DNA of 64,000 nucleotides from Streptomyces flaveolus. Lineage in GTDB: Bacteria; Actinomycetota; Actinomycetes; Streptomycetales; Streptomycetaceae. The stretch spans positions 62,001 to 126,000 of the forward strand of contig NZ_BMRV01000017.1 in NCBI RefSeq assembly GCF_014648815.1, in the 5' to 3' direction. Positions within the stretch are counted from its first letter, which is position 1. Each line of letters starts with the position of its first letter. The position numbers were made by a program, and so were the translations under genes. Below the pieces are notes generated by a model, which was given only the letters and a program-made list of their open reading frames with translations, was not told where the DNA came from and did not search any database. Below are positions 1 through 8,560 of the stretch, piece after piece.

Positions 1-717
1 CTGCGCGCCATCGCCGGAACCGATTTCGGCGTGCACTCCCCGCGCTGGTTGTCCCGCTTCGGGGATGCCACCCGGCTGGCCGAACGCTATCGGGTCGGGC
101 GGGTGCTGCTGGCCGGCGACGCGGCACACATCCATCCGCCCACCGGCGGACAGGGCCTCAACCTGGGCGTCCAGGACGCGTTCAACCTCGGCTGGAAACT
201 GGCCGCACAGGTCCGCGCCTGGGCGCCGGAGACACTGCTGGACACCTACCAGGCGGAGCGTCATCCGGTCGCCGAGGACGTGCTGGACAACACCCGCGCC
301 CAGATGGAACTGCACTCCACCGAACCGGGCCCGCAGGCCGTGCGCAGGCTGCTCACCGAACTGATGGACTTCGACGAGGTGAACCGCTACCTCATCGAGA
401 AGATCACCGCGATCGGCATCCGCTACGACTTCGGCGAAGGCCCCGACCTGCTCGGCCGCCGCCTGCCCGACATCGACGTGAAACACGGCCGCCTCTACGG
501 TCTGCTGCATCGCGGCCGCGGCCTGCTGCTGGACCGCACCGAACGCCTGACCGCCGGCGGCTGGTCGGACCGGGTCGACCACCTCGCGGACCCCACCGCG
601 GCCCTCGACGCCCCCTGCGTCCTGCTGCGCCCGGACGGCCACGTCGCCTGGATCGGCGACGATCAGCGGGATCTGGACGAGCACCTCTCCCGCTGGTTCG
701 GCAGGCCCGCCGGCTGA
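1..717 (+). CDS. FAD-dependent aromatic monooxygenase, C-terminal part (5' end outside window)
   Basis: This is the C-terminal 238 residues of a flavoprotein monooxygenase of the PheA/TfdB or rifampicin-monooxygenase type, which use FAD and NAD(P)H to hydroxylate aromatic rings. The reading frame is open from the first base, so the N-terminal Rossmann GxGxxG half lies outside. Visible is the second FAD/ribityl motif GDAAHIHPPTGGQGLN (about residues 40-55 of the fragment), followed by the LGWKLA helix and the typical TYQAERHPVA segment. The end has the small thioredoxin-like tail with LLRPDGHVAWIG. It ends at a TGA and is followed by a hairpin shared with the convergent Lrp gene. The substrate cannot be read; antibiotic inactivation (Rox type) or polyketide tailoring are both possible. 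Confidence 0.85.
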   Translation: MRAIAGTDFGVHSPRWLSRFGDATRLAERYRVGRVLLAGDAAHIHPPTGGQGLNLGVQDAFNLGWKLAAQVRAWAPETLLDTYQAERHPVAEDVLDNTRAQMELHSTEPGPQAVRRLLTELMDFDEVNRYLIEKITAIGIRYDFGEGPDLLGRRLPDIDVKHGRLYGLLHRGRGLLLDRTERLTAGGWSDRVDHLADPTAALDAPCVLLRPDGHVAWIGDDQRDLDEHLSRWFGRPAG

Positions 718-729
718 CCCTCGGACGGC

Positions 730-764
730 GAAGGCGGCCCGACCCGTATCAGAGGGCCGCCTTC
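730..764. terminator. Bidirectional terminator hairpin
   Basis: A perfect 10-bp stem (GAAGGCGGCC / GGCCGCCTTC) with a 15-nt loop lies between two convergent genes, the monooxygenase and the Lrp regulator. No clear T-tract is present, as is usual for Streptomyces terminators. Confidence 0.6.
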
Positions 765-794
765 CGGAAGTGCCGGGACGGCACGGCCCGAGGA

Positions 795-1247
795 TCAGAG
801 CTGCTCGGTGGCTTTGGGGGAGACAGCCCGCTCGAAGAAGGTCTCCAGGACGACGGTGGCCTGCGTCCCGCTGACGCCGTCGATCGCGTAGATCCGGCGG
901 AGCACGTCCTGCAGTTGCTCGGTGGTCGCGGTCCTGACCTTCACCAGCACCGAGGCACTGCCGGCCGTGATGTGCGCCTCGAGTATCTCGGGAATCGCGG
1001 CGAAGCCCTCCGAGGAATCACCCATCCACGCGGTCGAGTCGACCGTCACATAGGCCAGGACGCCGCCGCCGACCGCCGTCGGGTCCACCTCGGCGACGGT
1101 GCGCCGGATGACGCCGCGCGAGCGCAGCTTGCGAACGCGTTCGTGGGCGGCTCCCGCCGACAGACCGACTGCCCGGCCGAGAACGGCGTAGGACTGTGTG
1201 GCGTCCTGCTGGAGCAGCTCCAGCAGGACACGATCGATGTGATCCAC
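795..1247 (-). CDS. Lrp/AsnC family transcriptional regulator
   Basis: A 150-residue feast/famine regulator. Residues about 1-50 form the AsnC winged helix (DHIDRVLLELLQQDA, then AVLGRAVGLSAGAAHERVRKL as the HTH); residues about 65-140 form the RAM ligand-binding domain that also builds dimers and octamers. The start is the GTG preceded by GGAGAG, which gives the usual family length; a longer open frame upstream has no homology and would run over the promoter. It is divergent from an SMP-30 lactonase with about 100 bp between, so this gene probably controls itself and that neighbour in response to a small metabolite. The ligand is unknown. Confidence 0.9.
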   Translation of the reverse strand: MDHIDRVLLELLQQDATQSYAVLGRAVGLSAGAAHERVRKLRSRGVIRRTVAEVDPTAVGGGVLAYVTVDSTAWMGDSSEGFAAIPEILEAHITAGSASVLVKVRTATTEQLQDVLRRIYAIDGVSGTQATVVLETFFERAVSPKATEQL

Positions 1248-1270
1248 GACTCTCCATTCGGCTTCTGCTT

Positions 1271-1297
1271 GATTGCACCATATCCGATCCAGCAATC
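1271..1297. promoter_or_regulatory. Candidate operator in divergent lrp/SMP-30 promoter region
   Basis: A perfect 6-bp inverted repeat GATTGC-N15-GCAATC lies midway in the roughly 100-bp divergent intergenic region, the driest place in the region to expect an Lrp-type site. The spacing places the half-sites about two helical turns apart. Seen by eye; binding is inferred only from position. Confidence 0.4.
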
Positions 1298-1348
1298 TTG
1301 CCAATGTGCCGTACATGATTCGGCGCTGGCGAGGATAAGGGGAGAGTC

Positions 1349-2299
1349 GTGGCCGACGAGCTGTACGAAATGTTCGACGACCGGTTCCGTACCGGGCGGT
1401 GCATGAACGGTGACGCGGGCCTCGAGGTGCTGGCAACCGGTTGCCGGTGGGCCGAGGGACCGATCTACGTGCCCGCCTGGCGGCAGTTGATCTGGAGCGA
1501 CATCCCCAATGACCGGATGCTGCGCTGGGACGAGGAGACCGGCGAGGTCGGCGTCTTCCGCCGCTCCGCCGGGCACCCCAACGGCAACACCCTCGACCGG
1601 CAGGGCCGGCTGATCACCTGCGAACAGGGCAACCGCCGGGTGACCAGGACCGAACACGACGGCAGCCGCAGCGTGTTGGCCGATCGCTGGCAAGGTAAGC
1701 GTCTGAACAGCCCGAACGACGCGGCTGTGAAGTCCGACGGCTCGATCTGGTTCTCCGACCCGGACTTCGGTATCACCAGCGACTACGAGGGCCACCGTGC
1801 CGAGAGCGAGATCGGCGCCAACAACGTCTACCGCATCGACCCGGACAGCGGCGAAGTGCGCCTGGTCGCCGACTGCTTCGAAGCCCCCAACGGCCTGGTC
1901 TTCTCGGCCGACGAGCGGCAGCTCTTCGTCTCCGACACCCGGGCCGGCTGCATCCGGGTCTTCGACGTGCGAGAGAACGGCACGCTGTCCGAGGGCAGGG
2001 TTTTCGCCGACGCCGCCGGCCGCACGAACGCCCGCTTCGACAATCTCCGCTTCGACGACGGGGGCCGGCTCTGGGCTGCCGCGATGAACGACGGAGTGCA
2101 CTGCTACGACCCCGACGGCACGCTCATCGGGCGGCTCGACGTGCCCGAGGCGGTCTCCAACATCGCCTGGGGCGGCGCCAAGCGCAACCGACTCTTCATC
2201 ACCGCGGAGACCAGCCTCTACTCCCTGGTCATGGGGGCCACGGGCACCCATCCGACCGGACCGGGACACCAGCCGTGGCGGGACGCGGCAGCACGCTGA
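1349..2299 (+). CDS. SMP-30/gluconolactonase/LRE family hydrolase
   Basis: A 316-residue six-bladed beta-propeller lactonase of the SMP-30 type, which opens sugar lactones using one divalent metal. Expected metal ligands are visible: Glu36 in WAEGP, Asn123 in LNSPND, Asn181 in EAPNGLVFS and Asp231 in DNLRFDDGGRLW. Repeated GRLI/GSIWFSDPDFG strand patterns fit the propeller blades. No signal peptide, so it is cytoplasmic. The GTG start follows GGGGAGAG. Its divergent Lrp neighbour suggests control by a sugar-acid or amino-acid signal. The last 20 residues are loosely conserved for the family. Physiological substrate is not evident. Confidence 0.9.
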   Translation: MADELYEMFDDRFRTGRCMNGDAGLEVLATGCRWAEGPIYVPAWRQLIWSDIPNDRMLRWDEETGEVGVFRRSAGHPNGNTLDRQGRLITCEQGNRRVTRTEHDGSRSVLADRWQGKRLNSPNDAAVKSDGSIWFSDPDFGITSDYEGHRAESEIGANNVYRIDPDSGEVRLVADCFEAPNGLVFSADERQLFVSDTRAGCIRVFDVRENGTLSEGRVFADAAGRTNARFDNLRFDDGGRLWAAAMNDGVHCYDPDGTLIGRLDVPEAVSNIAWGGAKRNRLFITAETSLYSLVMGATGTHPTGPGHQPWRDAAAR

Positions 2300-2316
2300 G
2301 CGTCGCGGAGGGGTGT

Positions 2317-3129
2317 CTACCCGGCGCTGCGGTCGGTGCCGTCCCCGTCCGGACCGGGGGTGGGCTGTCCGAGTCCCCGGCGGATCGCGACCTCCACCGG
2401 TGAGTAGGCGCCGTCGGCACGCTCCAGTTCGTACGGCGCGGCCGGCAGCAGCGGCGGCTGGGCCATGAAGCGCGGCCGCACCCCGTGGTGCGGTTGCGCC
2501 GCGTGCACCAGGAACGGGTGGCACAGGAAGACGTCGCCCGGGGACCCGGTGGCGAGGGCGAGGGGCCGGTGGTCGGACGCCGCCACCAGATCGGGCGCGA
2601 GCGTCAACCCGCTCGCCCCCTCCTCCCCGTACTTCTCCAGCACCTTCGGCACGTCGAGGTGCGAGCCGACCCGGATCCGGGTCGGGGCGTCCTCCTCACC
2701 GACCTCGCTGAACAGGAACAGCATCAGCAGCGCCCGGCCCCGGGAGCGCAGATTCGTGAAGTACCAGCTCTCGCCCTCCGGCAGATAGCTGCCCTCGATG
2801 TGCCAGCCCGCGTCCGCCGGCTCCTCCTCGTGCGGGAAGCGCAGCGGGAAGGTGCCCAGTGAGTAGCGCGGCTCCCAGCGTCCCGCGCCGACGAGCAGGT
2901 CGTACGCGCGGTGCAGGGACGGCGAGTTGGGTGCGGCGGCGAACGGCCCCTGCCCCATGCCGGGCACCCAGTGCACCGGCTGCGTCCACGTCGCCGGATC
3001 GTCCGGGTCGCAGCCCGTCTCCCGCCACAGCAGCCGCGTGCAGTCCGCGGCCACGCGCGGCGCGACGGCGCCTTCCAGCTTCACGAAGCCGTCGCGGAGG
3101 AAACGGGATACCAAGATCGTGTCGTCCAT
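2317..3129 (-). CDS. Phytanoyl-CoA dioxygenase (PhyH) family protein
   Basis: A 270-residue non-haem iron(II)/2-oxoglutarate-type dioxygenase of the PhyH superfamily. The double-stranded beta-helix holds a His-x-Glu pair (H110, E112 in WHIEGSYL) instead of the more common His-x-Asp, the distal His209 in FLVHAAQPHHG, and Arg residues in GVRPRF that could hold the co-substrate. The ATG start gives MDDTILVSRFLRDGFVKLEG, the usual N-terminal helix of this family; a longer frame upstream is not conserved. It is convergent with the lactonase and divergent from the secreted glycosidase. Members of this group hydroxylate small molecules or are tailoring enzymes; the target is unknown. Confidence 0.8.
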   Translation of the reverse strand: MDDTILVSRFLRDGFVKLEGAVAPRVAADCTRLLWRETGCDPDDPATWTQPVHWVPGMGQGPFAAAPNSPSLHRAYDLLVGAGRWEPRYSLGTFPLRFPHEEEPADAGWHIEGSYLPEGESWYFTNLRSRGRALLMLFLFSEVGEEDAPTRIRVGSHLDVPKVLEKYGEEGASGLTLAPDLVAASDHRPLALATGSPGDVFLCHPFLVHAAQPHHGVRPRFMAQPPLLPAAPYELERADGAYSPVEVAIRRGLGQPTPGPDGDGTDRSAG

Positions 3130-3481
3130 GCCCCCATCGTGCGGCGACTCCGCCCCCGGGCACCCGACAGCAACCGCACCGCCTTTGTCGGGTGTCGACG
3201 GAGCGGCGGGTACACCGACGCGGTCCAAGCCACCGGGTGGACGCGGCGGTCATGCTCGGAACTGCTCGAAACGGCTTTGCATCGAGCACGTATTGACATG
3301 CCCGGGCCGAGCCCGCCAGAGTCGTGCACCGACAGTGCTCCGGCAGTGACGCGGACAGCCCACTGGGGGAGTGTTGCCGTCATGCCCGGAATGCCTGCTA
3401 TGTCACGCCTGCCGCCTCGGGACGCCACCGTCACCACCGACGCGCACGCGGCCGCAGCGCCGACCGACCCCGGAGGGCACC
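3130..3481. promoter_or_regulatory. Divergent promoter region: operator-like repeat and TTGACA promoter for the GH31 gene
   Basis: This 352-bp gap has no credible gene. It holds a perfect 7-bp inverted repeat TGCTCGA-N12-TCGAGCA (3263-3288), five bases before a consensus TTGACA -35 box (3293-3298); a weak -10 (CAGAGT) follows after 18 bases. That places an operator-like element immediately upstream of a promoter facing the glycosidase gene, about 160 bp before its ATG. A LacI- or ROK-type sugar repressor site would look like this, but no such regulator is encoded next to it. Confidence 0.4.
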
Positions 3482-6400
3482 ATGAACGGTCAGTCCCGAG
3501 CGCGTCTGCTCGCCGCCGCCCTGGCCGCGGCGCTGCTCACGGCCGCGGTGCCGTCGTACGCCGGCGCCCGCGACGCGTCCGCCGCCGACGGCCGGCTCGG
3601 CGACGCCACCGGCTTCACCGCGGACGGCGACACCTACACCGTCACCTCGGGCGACGCGAAGCTCCGCATCAGCTTCCCCGACGACGACCTCTTCCGCGTC
3701 CGCCTCGCCCCCGACGGGCACTTCACCGACCCGGCGAACGACGACCCCGCGGATCCCGCCGCCCCGGACGCCGACATCGTCGTCAAGACCGACTACAAGG
3801 GCGCCCACTCGACCCACACCGAGACCGACGACGCCTACGTCATCCGCACCGACGAGGCGACCCTGACGGTCACCAAGTCGCCCGTCACCCTGGCCCTCGC
3901 CGACGAGGACGGCAGACAGCTGTGGCGGGAGACCGCACCGCTGTCCTGGTCCGCCGGCGGAACCGCGCAGACCCTCGGCCAGGGCGCACAGGAGCAGTTC
4001 TTCGGCGGCGGCATGCAGAACGGCCGCTTCAGCCACCGCGGCCGGAGCATCGACATCAGCCGCGACTACGACTGGAACGACGGCGGCAACCCGAACGCGG
4101 CGCCGTTCTACCTCTCCAGCAACGGCTACGGCGTCCTGCGCAACACCTTCGCCCCCGGCCGCTACGACTTCGGCGCACCGGTACGCACCACCCACCAGGA
4201 ACAGCGCTTCGACGCCTACTACTTCGTCGGCGACGCCAAGCAGGTCATCGACGGATACACCGAACTCACCGGCCGCCCCGCCATGCTGCCGATGTACGCC
4301 ATGGAGCTCGGCGACGCCGACTGCTACCTGCACAACGCCAACCGCGGTGAACGCGAGACGCTGCGCGACTCCCGCGCGATCGCCGACGGCTACGCCCGCG
4401 AAGGCATGCCGCTCGGCTGGATGCTGGTCAACGACGGCTACGGCTGCGGCTACGAGGACCTCCCCGCGACCGGCGACATGCTGCACGGAAACGGCGCCGA
4501 ACTCGGCCTGTGGACCGAGGCCGACCTGACCGAGCAGGAGTCCGAGGTCGCCGCCGGCGTACGGGTGCGCAAGACCGACGTCGCCTGGGTCGGCCCCGGA
4601 TACCGCTTCGCCCTGGACGCCTGCGAGAAGGCGCAGAACGGCATCGAGGAGCACAGCGCCGACCGCGCCACCGTGCTCACCGTCGAGGGCTGGGCCGGCA
4701 CCCAGCGCTGCGGCGCCATGTGGAGCGGCGACCAGTCGGGCTCGTGGGACTACATCCGCTGGCAGATCCCCACCTACGCCGGTTCCACCATGTCCGGCCA
4801 GCCCGTCACCACCGGCGACGTCGACGGCATCTTCGGCGGCAGCGCCGAGACCTATGTGCGCGACCTCCAGTGGAAGATGCTGCTGCCGATGACGTACGCC
4901 ATGAGCGGCTGGGCGGCGAGCGACAAGCAGCCCTGGCGGTACGGCGCGCCCTACACCGCGATCAACAAGAAGTACCTGCTGCTGCACGAGCGGCTGCTGC
5001 CCTACCTGTACACGCATCTGGCGAACGCCTCGAAGACCGGCGTCGGCCCCACCCGCCCGCTGTACCTGAACTACCCGGACGACCCGGCCACCTGGGGCGA
5101 CGCGGCGAAGTACGAGTTCCTCGCCGGCGACGACCTCCTGGTCGCCCCCGTCTACGAGGACAGCGACGTCCGCAACGGCATCCACCTCCCCGAGGGCCGC
5201 TGGGCCGACTACTGGACCGGCCGCGTGTACGAGGGCGGACAGACCCTGGACGGCTATCAGGCACCGCTGGACACGCTCCCGCTGTTCGTGCGGGCCGGCG
5301 CGATCGTGCCCATGTTCCCCGAGGGCACGACCGACTGGGCGCAGGGCAAGAAGTCGGGCCGTCTCGACCTCGACATCTACCCCGAGGGCGACTCCGCCTT
5401 CACCCTCTACGAGGACGACGGCCGCACCCGGGCCCACACCGAGGGCGAGTCGGCCACGCAGCGCATCGACGTGACCGCGCCGGACGCCCGCCGCCGCGGC
5501 CCCGTGGACATCCGGATCGGCGCGCTCCGGGGCGCCTACGAGGGCAAGCCCGCCCAGCGGCGCTACGGCCTGACCGTGCACACCGACACCGACCCCTCCG
5601 GCGTCCGGGCCGCCGGACAGCGGCTGCGGGAGGTGGCGTCCGAACGCGAACTGCGGGCGGCGCCGTCCGGCTGGTACTACGACGCCGGGACGGGTGTCGT
5701 CCACGTCAAGACCGCCCAGGTGTCCTCGGGCGAGCAGGTGACGGTGCGCATCGACGGAGCCGGCTCCGTCGGCGGCACGCATCCCCAGGACCGCGCCGTC
5801 GGCCTCGACGCCCGCACCGCCGCCATCGGCACCATCGGACAGTCCCAGCAGGTCGACGTCGCGGTCACCAACAGCACCGGCAAGCCGGTCGCGGTGACCG
5901 GATCGGCCGTCGACGCCCCCGAGGGCTGGCAGGTCGCCGCGACCGGACCGACGGGCACCCGTGCCCTGCCGGACGGCGGCACCTTCACCGCGCGCTTCAC
6001 CGCGACGCCCCCGAAGGGCGCCGCCCCGGGCAGGTACGACCTCTCCGCCCGGGCGTCGTACACGACCCGGCAGCACAGCACCTACGCCGTGAACACCCGG
6101 ACCGCCACCACACTGGCGCACCCCTCGCTCGCCTCGGCCGCCGACAACGTCGGCGTGACCAGGCAGGACGACCCGGACCCCGGCGACATCGACGGCGGCG
6201 GCTCCAGCTTCATCGCCGAACGGCTGGCCCACAAGGGCGTCACCCCGGGCGCCGCCGTCGAGGCGAACGGCTTCGCCTTCACCTGGCCCGACGCTGCACC
6301 GGGCACCCCCGACAACGTGACGGGCAAGGGCCAGACCATCCAGGTCTCCGGCGACGAGAAGGGCAACGCGCTGGCCTTCCTCGGCACCGGAACCAGCGGC

Positions 6401-7102
6401 AGCGCCGAGGGCACGGCGACCGTCCACTACACCGACGGCACGACCGCCGAGGCCAAGCTGGGCTTCCCCAACTGGTGCTGTCTGCCCACCGACCGGTACG
6501 GGGCGAAGACCGCGATCACCACGAAGGGCAAGAACACCCCGTCCGGCCCCGCCTACGACACCGTCGAGTACCGCCTCTACACCAAGACGCTGCGCATCGA
6601 CCCGGACAAGGACGTCGCCGCCGTCACCCTGCCGGCGAACAGCGCCGTGCACGTCTTCGCACTGGCCGTGGGCGACGAGGACGTCGTGCCCCCGGCGATC
6701 CCGGACGGCCAGTACGCCCTGGCCCACACCGGAGGCGACGAACGGCTCGAGGCACCCGGCGACAGCGAGGCCGGCCCGCTGCGGGTCGGCGCGGCCTCCA
6801 CGTCGCCGGCACAGAAGTGGAACGTCACCCGGAACGACGAGGGCGCCTACCAGCTGAAGAACGCCGGCAGCGGCCTCTGCGCCGACGTGGCCGGCAGCTC
6901 ACAGGCCGCCGGAGCCACGGTGGTCCAGTACACCTGCACCGGCACCGCCAACCAGCAGTGGACCGTCACCGCGCAGGACGGGACGCTCACCCTGAAGGCC
7001 CGGCACAGCGGACTGACCCTGACCGCCACCGCCGACGGCCTCGTGGTCCAGTCCGCCGACGAAGGGGGAGCCCGGCAGCGCTGGCGGGCCACGCAGAACT
7101 GA
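3482..7102 (+). CDS. Secreted glycoside hydrolase family 31 enzyme with C-terminal ricin-type lectin domain
   Basis: A 1206-residue exported retaining alpha-glycosidase. Residues 1-35 are a Sec signal peptide (RARLLAAALAAALLTAAVPS core). The N-terminal beta-sandwich (about 40-250) carries EQFFGGGMQNGRFSHRG. The (beta/alpha)8 barrel (about 260-600) has the nucleophile Asp366 in KTDVAWVG and the acid/base Asp417 in MWSGDQSGSWDY. GH31 C-terminal sheets follow, ending near VRAGAIVPMFP. Then come a NEW3-like alpha-galactosidase-associated domain (about 790-880), a second beta-sandwich (about 890-1070) and a ricin trefoil (about 1077-1206) with QKW, QQW and QRW repeats. The ATG follows GGAGG. The nucleophile context differs from WxDMNE, so it is unlikely to be a maltase; alpha-galactosidase, xylosidase or transglucosylase are open. 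Confidence 0.92.
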   Translation: MNGQSRARLLAAALAAALLTAAVPSYAGARDASAADGRLGDATGFTADGDTYTVTSGDAKLRISFPDDDLFRVRLAPDGHFTDPANDDPADPAAPDADIVVKTDYKGAHSTHTETDDAYVIRTDEATLTVTKSPVTLALADEDGRQLWRETAPLSWSAGGTAQTLGQGAQEQFFGGGMQNGRFSHRGRSIDISRDYDWNDGGNPNAAPFYLSSNGYGVLRNTFAPGRYDFGAPVRTTHQEQRFDAYYFVGDAKQVIDGYTELTGRPAMLPMYAMELGDADCYLHNANRGERETLRDSRAIADGYAREGMPLGWMLVNDGYGCGYEDLPATGDMLHGNGAELGLWTEADLTEQESEVAAGVRVRKTDVAWVGPGYRFALDACEKAQNGIEEHSADRATVLTVEGWAGTQRCGAMWSGDQSGSWDYIRWQIPTYAGSTMSGQPVTTGDVDGIFGGSAETYVRDLQWKMLLPMTYAMSGWAASDKQPWRYGAPYTAINKKYLLLHERLLPYLYTHLANASKTGVGPTRPLYLNYPDDPATWGDAAKYEFLAGDDLLVAPVYEDSDVRNGIHLPEGRWADYWTGRVYEGGQTLDGYQAPLDTLPLFVRAGAIVPMFPEGTTDWAQGKKSGRLDLDIYPEGDSAFTLYEDDGRTRAHTEGESATQRIDVTAPDARRRGPVDIRIGALRGAYEGKPAQRRYGLTVHTDTDPSGVRAAGQRLREVASERELRAAPSGWYYDAGTGVVHVKTAQVSSGEQVTVRIDGAGSVGGTHPQDRAVGLDARTAAIGTIGQSQQVDVAVTNSTGKPVAVTGSAVDAPEGWQVAATGPTGTRALPDGGTFTARFTATPPKGAAPGRYDLSARASYTTRQHSTYAVNTRTATTLAHPSLASAADNVGVTRQDDPDPGDIDGGGSSFIAERLAHKGVTPGAAVEANGFAFTWPDAAPGTPDNVTGKGQTIQVSGDEKGNALAFLGTGTSGSAEGTATVHYTDGTTAEAKLGFPNWCCLPTDRYGAKTAITTKGKNTPSGPAYDTVEYRLYTKTLRIDPDKDVAAVTLPANSAVHVFALAVGDEDVVPPAIPDGQYALAHTGGDERLEAPGDSEAGPLRVGAASTSPAQKWNVTRNDEGAYQLKNAGSGLCADVAGSSQAAGATVVQYTCTGTANQQWTVTAQDGTLTLKARHSGLTLTATADGLVVQSADEGGARQRWRATQN

Positions 7103-7115
7103 CCCCGCGCGCACC

Positions 7116-7169
7116 GCACCGGTCCCGCCACGGCCCACGGCTCATGCCAGGCCCCGGCGGGACCGGTGC
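7116..7169. terminator. Bidirectional terminator hairpin
   Basis: Perfect 14-bp inverted repeat GCACCGGTCCCGCC / GGCGGGACCGGTGC with a 26-nt loop, placed between the convergent GH31 and L,D-transpeptidase genes. Confidence 0.6.
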
Positions 7170-7180
7170 CGTCGTGCCGG

Positions 7181-7915
7181 CTACTGCGCCAGCGCCGAGG
7201 CGGGCCCCATGACGACGACCGGCTGCCGGTCCGGGTCCAGGGCACGCAGCAGCGCGCGCAGGTGCTCCTCGTCCAGGGACACGCACGCGTTGGTAGGCCC
7301 GCCGTGGTCCACGTGGATCCACACCCCGCCGCCCTTGTCGTCGCCCAGCGGCCGTGTCTTGTCCAGCGGGGTGGTGCCGGGCACCCGGTTGTAGTCGACG
7401 GCGATCACGTAGTCGAACGAGCCCTCCAGGTCCTCGCCCAGGTGCCCGGTGCCCGAGAGCGCGAACTCCGGGTCCTGGTCGTAGGGCAGCCGGGTCCCCG
7501 GGTCGGGCAGCCGGCCTCCCGCGTCGCTGATCCCGAAGACGCCGATGGGCGTGCGCAGGTCGCCCGCGCTGTGGTCCCTCGTCCAGCCGCGCAGCCCGTT
7601 GTGCGCGGACCAGGGTCCGGCCACGGCCTGCCAGCCCCGCACGGGGTGCCGTTCGTACAGCACCACCTGGGCCCGGTTGGAGTCCGCTGTCGCGCCCCGC
7701 ACCACCAGGGCCTGCCCGGTGGCCGCGGGCACCCGGGCCCGCACGGCGGGCCCGAGCCCGGGAAGCGGCCGGGCGGTGGGGCCCGCCGGAGCGGGGCGGG
7801 GGGATGCCGGCGGCGCGGGGGGTGTGCCGGGCGTCCGCGAGGCGCAGCCCGTACCCAGCAGGCCGGTGCACATCACCGCGCCGATCACCAGGGCCAGGGC
7901 TTTCCTGACGCTCAT
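7181..7915 (-). CDS. Lipoprotein L,D-transpeptidase-like (YkuD family) protein
   Basis: A 244-residue secreted protein. The first 24 residues are a lipoprotein signal with basic MSVRK start, hydrophobic core and lipobox LGTGC. A Pro/Ala-rich linker of about 25 residues leads to a YkuD-like domain. The expected catalytic signature appears as IHVDHGGPTNACVSLD, with the His and the Cys in the usual order but NACVSL in place of SHGC[IVM]R. Family members with this variant are common in actinobacteria and their transpeptidase activity is not established. ATG preceded by GGAGG. Likely anchored on the outer face of the membrane, acting on peptidoglycan stem peptides. Confidence 0.8.
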   Translation of the reverse strand: MSVRKALALVIGAVMCTGLLGTGCASRTPGTPPAPPASPRPAPAGPTARPLPGLGPAVRARVPAATGQALVVRGATADSNRAQVVLYERHPVRGWQAVAGPWSAHNGLRGWTRDHSAGDLRTPIGVFGISDAGGRLPDPGTRLPYDQDPEFALSGTGHLGEDLEGSFDYVIAVDYNRVPGTTPLDKTRPLGDDKGGGVWIHVDHGGPTNACVSLDEEHLRALLRALDPDRQPVVVMGPASALAQ

Positions 7916-8185
7916 CTCAACCTCCGGTTCGGTAGGTGGGCAACTCATTGGTTGACCACCCGCGCAACCGGGTCGTGCCGATGCCCCGCGTCTCGCCCGT
8001 ATGGCGCACGGACGACGCCGTGTGCGGGGAGTGACGGAAGGGGGCGCCGGCGGCGCCGGTCAGGTCGGACCGTCCGGGACCGGAGGGGCCCGCGGGCGCA
8101 ACACCGTTCGTGCTCGGACCCCTTACTCACTGGTGAGGCGCGGACATGCCGTGTAGCGTCATCGGCAGATGTCGTGGTTCGACCC
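7916..8185. other. Intergenic DNA upstream of the cold-shock gene
   Basis: No credible gene on either strand. It carries the promoter side of the leftward transpeptidase gene and the 5' part of the cold-shock transcription unit. No clear -35/-10 pair could be fixed by eye. Confidence 0.4.
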
Positions 8186-8213
8186 GACCGCCCGCACCGT
8201 GGTGCGGGCGGTC
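8186..8213 (+). promoter_or_regulatory. Leader hairpin upstream of cold-shock gene
   Basis: A perfect 13-bp inverted repeat (GACCGCCCGCACC, two-base gap, then its complement) sits about 80 bases before the cold-shock ATG. It is too far from the upstream gene, which runs leftward, to be that gene's terminator. It could be a 5'-UTR structure of the cold-shock mRNA, an attenuator, or a terminator for an unseen transcript. Confidence 0.45.
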
Positions 8214-8293
8214 TGCTGTGCAGTGCCTTGGACCAGGACGACCACCTCCGGGTCCGCGCGGTGCGGATCCGATATCGGCTGAAAGGCAAAGGC

Positions 8294-8497
8294 ATGGCCA
8301 GCGGTACCGTCAAGTGGTTCAACTCGGAAAAGGGCTTCGGCTTCATCGCGCAGGACGGGGGCGGCCCCGACGTCTTCGCGCACTACTCCAACATCAACGC
8401 CAGCGGGTACCGCGAGCTCCAGGAAGGCCAGGCTGTCACCTTCGACATCACCCAGGGCCAGAAGGGCCCGCAGGCGGAGAACATCACCCCCGCCTGA
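8294..8497 (+). CDS. Cold-shock protein (CspA family)
   Basis: A 67-residue OB-fold nucleic-acid-binding protein. RNP1 is KGFGFIAQ and RNP2 is VFAHYS, with the usual N-terminal MASGTVKWFNSEKG and C-terminal GPQAENI. Such proteins melt secondary structure in mRNA and act as RNA chaperones; in Streptomyces several copies exist and only some respond to cold. A long untranslated leader with a strong hairpin is upstream and a strong terminator downstream, so it is a single-gene unit. A close paralogue lies at 54730-54933; the two differ mainly in residues 12-50. Confidence 0.97.
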   Translation: MASGTVKWFNSEKGFGFIAQDGGGPDVFAHYSNINASGYRELQEGQAVTFDITQGQKGPQAENITPA

Positions 8498-8517
8498 CCG
8501 GGATGCGTTGAACCCGG

Positions 8518-8560
8518 CACGGCCCCCGGAAGCGGTTCGCTTCCGGGGGCCGTGTGCTTT
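8518..8560 (+). terminator. Strong intrinsic terminator of cold-shock gene
   Basis: Perfect 17-bp stem (8518-8534 with 8538-8554), 3-nt loop, followed by TGCTTTT, 20 bases after the cold-shock stop codon. Confidence 0.85.

Noticed and set aside
3431..6727. A 1098-codon open frame antisense to the GH31 gene
   Set aside because: It is a shadow of a very GC-rich coding strand; composition is Val/Gly/Arg-rich with no domain, and GH31 is clearly the true gene.
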